A DNA stretch of 64,000 nucleotides, from assembly GCA_964608095.1 (NCBI GenBank), contig CAZSMK010000093.1, forward strand, positions 51,049 to 115,048, in the 5' to 3' direction. This DNA comes from CAZSMK01 sp964608095 (GTDB lineage Bacteria > Sumerlaeota > Sumerlaeia > MWCT01 > JAGHBZ01). This document shows positions 60,828 through 64,000 of this stretch, one piece after another. The position numbers and the translations under genes were made by a program. Position 1 is the first letter of the stretch. Each line of letters opens with the position of its first letter. The notes below the pieces were generated by a model. It saw nothing but the letters and a program-made list of their open reading frames with translations, did not search any database and was not told the DNA's origin.

Positions 60828-62341
60828 TGCATGATCGTGAACTAAATAAGGGCGTGTGTCCGAAGTGTCATACAATAGTGCCCGTTACTCATGTGGAGAA
60901 AGACGGCAAGATGTATCTTGCGCATCATTGCGAAAGATGCGGTCAAATCCTGTCGTTGATTTCTTCCAATGCAGAACGATGGCGGTTCAAACGTGATTTT
61001 TGTTCTTACAATGAAACGGAAGAGCGAAACTGCGATTTACACTGCCTAAACTGCAACCACGGCAAAACGCCGACTCTTATCTTTCTCGATGTCACCAATA
61101 GATGCAACATGAACTGCCCGATCTGTCTGGCAAATATCAAAGCCATGGGATTCCGTTTCGATCCACCCATGGAATATTTCGACAAGGTATTCAAGTACCT
61201 GACCACCTTCAAACCAAGACCCAAAATCGAGCTCTTCGGTGGCGAACCTACCTGTCGTGAAGACCTTATCGACATAATCGATCTCGCAGCCTCCTACGGT
61301 CTCGCAGCCCGTATCGTCACCAATGGAATAAAATTTGCCGACGAAGAATATTGTAAAGAGATGCTCGCCACGGGCACACAGCTGATGTTTTCATTCGACG
61401 GACGCGACGTGGAAATTTATAAGAAGCTTCGCAATAATCCTGGAGCATACTATCTCAAGGTCAAGGCTCTCGAAACCATAAAGAAACATTATCGTTCCAA
61501 ATTGACCATTATGTGTTGTGTGGGAGTGAATGTGAATGAGCACGTCATGGCAGATCTTATTGATTACGCCCATGAAAACCGTGATTTCATTGCCGCACTT
61601 GACCTCATACCACTTACCGAAACCTGGGGTCCTGCAGAGATAGACGCAGGCGATACTACAATCGAAGATGTGGAGCGCATCATGCGCGAGGCCGTGCCCG
61701 GTATGGATTTTGTCCCCTCTGCCACTCTTTACCGCTTCAAGACTCTCGCACACTATTTCAATTTGGGGCGTATCACCTTCGGTGGATCACATCCTAACTG
61801 CGAATCAGTAACTATCCTGGTGTCCGACGGGGCTCGCTACCGCCCGATTGGCGACTACTTGAAGCACTCATTCGAAGAAGTTATCGGGGGTGCGCTTAAA
61901 ATGGACAAGGAGATGGGCAACACACTCGATCGTCGCATAACGACAAAAATATTCGGCAAAAAAGCGGCTGTTGCTCTTTCCTATTTGCGATTCATTTATA
62001 AAAACGTGAACCTCAAGATGATTTTCGGGAAAAACGCACCCCTTAAAATCGTCAAGTTCCTCTGGGGACTTGCAAGAGGAAAAGAACCCAAGGTTTTGTT
62101 CCGCACCTATACCCGCTGCCATACTATTTTACGCGTGATAATTCTGCCTTTCGAAGAACCGCCATGCGTGGAATCCAAACGTCTTGTGGAGTGTCCCGCA
62201 TCCTTTGCTTATGAACACCCCGAGACAGGCGAAATCCAGCTCATGCCGGTCTGTGCCTGGACGATTTATAAAGATCAGATATTGCGCGCAACCACAGAAA
62301 AGTACGGCGTCATGTCCACTGTTTCAGGGAATCAAACATAA
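60827..62341 (+). CDS. Radical SAM enzyme with N-terminal zinc ribbon and extra Cys groups
   Basis: This 504-residue protein has an N-terminal zinc ribbon (C11, C14, C35, C38), then a CX3CX2C group at C69, C73 and C76, then the radical SAM CX3CX2C at C93, C97 and C100 in LDVTNRCNMNCPICLA. It also has SAM-binding ELFGGEPTCREDLIDII and a C-terminal region with more Cys (LVECPASFAYEH, LMPVCAW). This layout resembles archaeal MJ0619/tetraether-synthase-like and related lipid-modifying radical SAM enzymes, but the match is by pattern only. The flanking lipoprotein and aminotransferase point to a membrane or sulfur-linked modification (inference). Confidence 0.85.
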   Translation: MHDRELNKGVCPKCHTIVPVTHVEKDGKMYLAHHCERCGQILSLISSNAERWRFKRDFCSYNETEERNCDLHCLNCNHGKTPTLIFLDVTNRCNMNCPICLANIKAMGFRFDPPMEYFDKVFKYLTTFKPRPKIELFGGEPTCREDLIDIIDLAASYGLAARIVTNGIKFADEEYCKEMLATGTQLMFSFDGRDVEIYKKLRNNPGAYYLKVKALETIKKHYRSKLTIMCCVGVNVNEHVMADLIDYAHENRDFIAALDLIPLTETWGPAEIDAGDTTIEDVERIMREAVPGMDFVPSATLYRFKTLAHYFNLGRITFGGSHPNCESVTILVSDGARYRPIGDYLKHSFEEVIGGALKMDKEMGNTLDRRITTKIFGKKAAVALSYLRFIYKNVNLKMIFGKNAPLKIVKFLWGLARGKEPKVLFRTYTRCHTILRVIILPFEEPPCVESKRLVECPASFAYEHPETGEIQLMPVCAWTIYKDQILRATTEKYGVMSTVSGNQT

Positions 62342-62365
62342 CCTCAGCCTCGGAAGTACATTCAC

Positions 62366-63778
62366 ATGGAGTATTCAGATAATAATCTGCGACAATTATT
62401 TGTAGGTGTGGAACAAAGCGTTCCTCTCCTCGATGGCAGAGAGCGAACGTATGTGAATTTTGACAATGCGGCAACTACGCCTCCCTTCAAGTCGGTGGTC
62501 GAATCGATTGATTCCATGCTTCCTTATTATGCGGGAGTGCATCGTGGCACCGGATTCAAATCCATGCTCTCGACCGAAGTCTTCGACTGTTGCCGGTCAG
62601 TGGTTTCGGACTTTTTAGGAGCCGACCCCCGCGACCATGTGGTCATATTTGTTCGCAACACCACGGATGCGGTCAACAAGCTTGCCCACCACATCCAGCT
62701 GCAGCCGGATGAGCGCGTATTGACCACTATAATTGAACATCATTCCAATTTGCTTCCCTGGTCTATACTACAAAAAGTTGAATACTTGATAACAACCGAT
62801 GAGTTCGGCATTCCTGATTTTACTCACATGGAAGAGATTCTACTCAAACACAAGGGAAAGGTAAAGCTCGTCGCCGTTTGCGGCGCATCGAATGTGACCG
62901 GATGTATTCCGCCCCATACCTATATAGCCGGGATGGCTCACAAGTATGACGCGTTTTTCTTCATCGATGCCGCACAACTTGCCGCGCACAGGAAGATCGA
63001 TATGGGTCCGCCGGGGGGTAAAGAGAGCATCGACTTCGTTGCCTTCAGCGGACATAAGCTTTATGCCCCCTTTGGCGCCGGCGCTCTTATCGGTCCACGC
63101 GACTTTTTCAAGAGACTTCATCCTGATGTCGTGGGCGGCGGCGCCGTTGAACTCGTGACGCTCGAAGACGTCACATGGGCCTCTCTTCCTGAAAAAGAGG
63201 AAGCGGGTACTCCTAACCTGATTGGTATTCTCGCAATGGCAAGAGCATTGCAACAGCTCAACGAAATAGGATTCGATGTCATCACCGCCCATGAAGAGAA
63301 GATTGTGAATTACGCTCTCGAGCGCCTGAAAACGATTCCTCAAGTTCAGATATTCGGCAACCCGGGACCCTGTCCATCGGGTAAACGTTCAGCGGTTATC
63401 CCCATCGCTGTTCAGGGTATCCCCCACAGCAAACTTGCCGCTATCCTCGGTTATGAATGGGGTATCGGCGTTCGGCATGGCTGTTTCTGCGCCCATCCTT
63501 ATATCATCCGCCTTCTGAACATCACGGAACAACAGCTTGATGAGTATCGCCGGCACATCCGTGATGGAAAACACGACCAATTGCCCGGATTTGTACGCTT
63601 GAGTTTTGCCCTTTATAATACCATCGAGGAGATCGATTACCTCATCCACGCTTTGGAAGAAATCATTGCCAAAGGACCACGCGCCGTCTATGAGGAGGAT
63701 CCTTCCACAGGCGAGTTCGTCCCCCATGATTACCGCTACGATTTTAAACGCTACTTCCCTGTCTCCACCAACAAGTAA
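62366..63778 (+). CDS. Class V aminotransferase (cysteine desulfurase-like)
   Basis: This 470-residue PLP enzyme has YVNFDNAATTPPFKSVVESI, TIIEHHSNLLPW (H125, H126), VAVCGASNVTGCIPPH, the cofactor Asp in FFFIDAAQLAAHRKID and the Schiff-base Lys in FSGHKLYAPFGAGALIG (K231). An RHGCFCAHPY loop supplies Cys residues that could carry a persulfide. An extra C-terminal tail is unusual. It is the last gene of the lipoprotein/radical SAM operon, 24 bases after the radical SAM stop. It may supply sulfur or carry out an amino-acid transformation for that system (inference). Confidence 0.88.
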   Translation: MEYSDNNLRQLFVGVEQSVPLLDGRERTYVNFDNAATTPPFKSVVESIDSMLPYYAGVHRGTGFKSMLSTEVFDCCRSVVSDFLGADPRDHVVIFVRNTTDAVNKLAHHIQLQPDERVLTTIIEHHSNLLPWSILQKVEYLITTDEFGIPDFTHMEEILLKHKGKVKLVAVCGASNVTGCIPPHTYIAGMAHKYDAFFFIDAAQLAAHRKIDMGPPGGKESIDFVAFSGHKLYAPFGAGALIGPRDFFKRLHPDVVGGGAVELVTLEDVTWASLPEKEEAGTPNLIGILAMARALQQLNEIGFDVITAHEEKIVNYALERLKTIPQVQIFGNPGPCPSGKRSAVIPIAVQGIPHSKLAAILGYEWGIGVRHGCFCAHPYIIRLLNITEQQLDEYRRHIRDGKHDQLPGFVRLSFALYNTIEEIDYLIHALEEIIAKGPRAVYEEDPSTGEFVPHDYRYDFKRYFPVSTNK

Positions 63779-64000
63779 CCCGCCATGATCTCCGTGGTGA
63801 AGAGCATGAACACTTCTTGATATAGTGTTCACTCAAGGGGAGGCAGGATGCCTGCGAGACCGAGCGACTCGCGAAATAGGGATTTTGAGGAGAAATGAGC
63901 CAGGATATATGGCGTGAGGTCTCACGCCGATACAAATAGCCGATCTCTCATCCGCCACGGCGCGTTATAACCCCGCCGGAGCGAATGAAATTCTTAAAAA
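63779..64000. other. Region downstream of the radical SAM operon
   Basis: About 220 bases to the window edge with no complete gene. A short inverted repeat GAACACT (63808-63814)/AGTGTTC (63824-63830) lies 30 bases after the aminotransferase stop and could be a weak terminator without a T tract. Nothing else was recognised. Confidence 0.4.

Overview
The window looks like a chromosomal stretch from an uncultured Gram-negative bacterium. An outer membrane is implied by LpxA, by an ExbB/ExbD/TonB-like energy-transduction cluster and by a Pal-like OmpA lipoprotein. Genes are densely packed, mostly in short minus-strand operons, and no tRNA, rRNA, CRISPR array, phage gene or transposase was recognised. 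Gene content (GH172-like DUF2961 proteins, a DUF3604 PHP protein, a bacterial XPB helicase, a CBM9-like protein, spermidine-synthase-like fusions) fits a poorly cultured, deep-branching bacterial phylum, but the sequence alone does not fix the taxonomy.

Layout. 0-8.1 kb: an envelope and ribosome block with two polyprenyl-phosphate sugar-1-phosphate transferases, rimM-khpA-rpsP, an exbD/exbB/TonB-like trio, surE and an OmpA-type lipoprotein. 8.3-10.5 kb: a small charged protein, a CBM9-like protein and a membrane-anchored EEP phosphatase. 10.6-13.7 kb: a partial F-ATPase operon (atpZ-atpI-atpB-atpE-atpF-atpH) with no genes for F1 alpha, gamma, beta or epsilon. 14.2-17.7 kb: speD, a family 2 glycosyltransferase, lpxA and a FemAB-like gene. 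18.0-25.8 kb: cdd, a THEP1-type NTPase, a membrane-embedded spermidine-synthase-like fusion, a P1 peptidase, a CPA2 antiporter fused to a PTS EIIA domain, a J-domain protein and a methyltransferase. 25.9-29.3 kb: a large glycosyltransferase-like membrane protein with a PA14-like tail, then about 1.4 kb of gene-poor, decayed sequence.

29.3-37.3 kb: a cysteine-desulfurase-like enzyme, a DUF2007 protein, purD, trxB, a WaaE-type glycosyltransferase, a clear pseudogene with an in-frame stop, a cupin and a tRNA-binding-domain protein. 37.7-46.2 kb: an accessory carbohydrate-like cluster with a propeller/thioredoxin-like secreted protein, a single GH172-like enzyme, and a PHP (DUF3604) protein whose downstream GH172-like modules lie in the -1 frame after a run of nine T. 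It ends with a diverged class I aminotransferase. 46.6-51.2 kb: an XPB helicase and a large helicase-associated partner. 51.4-60 kb: a homocysteine methyltransferase/MTHFR fusion, a HAD phosphatase, ferredoxin, a HEAT-like protein, mtnA and a PGI-like protein lacking key residues. 60.2-63.8 kb: a lipoprotein, a radical SAM enzyme with three cysteine groups and a class V aminotransferase form a tight plus-strand operon.

The strongest unusual signals are: (i) the slippery T9 junction splitting one GH172-like domain between two frames; (ii) the lipoprotein/radical SAM/aminotransferase operon, which I cannot assign to a described pathway; (iii) the XPB/partner pair; and (iv) several enzyme-like proteins that have lost expected catalytic residues (the spermidine-synthase-like and PGI-like proteins). 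All functional statements come from motif recognition by eye, with no database search.
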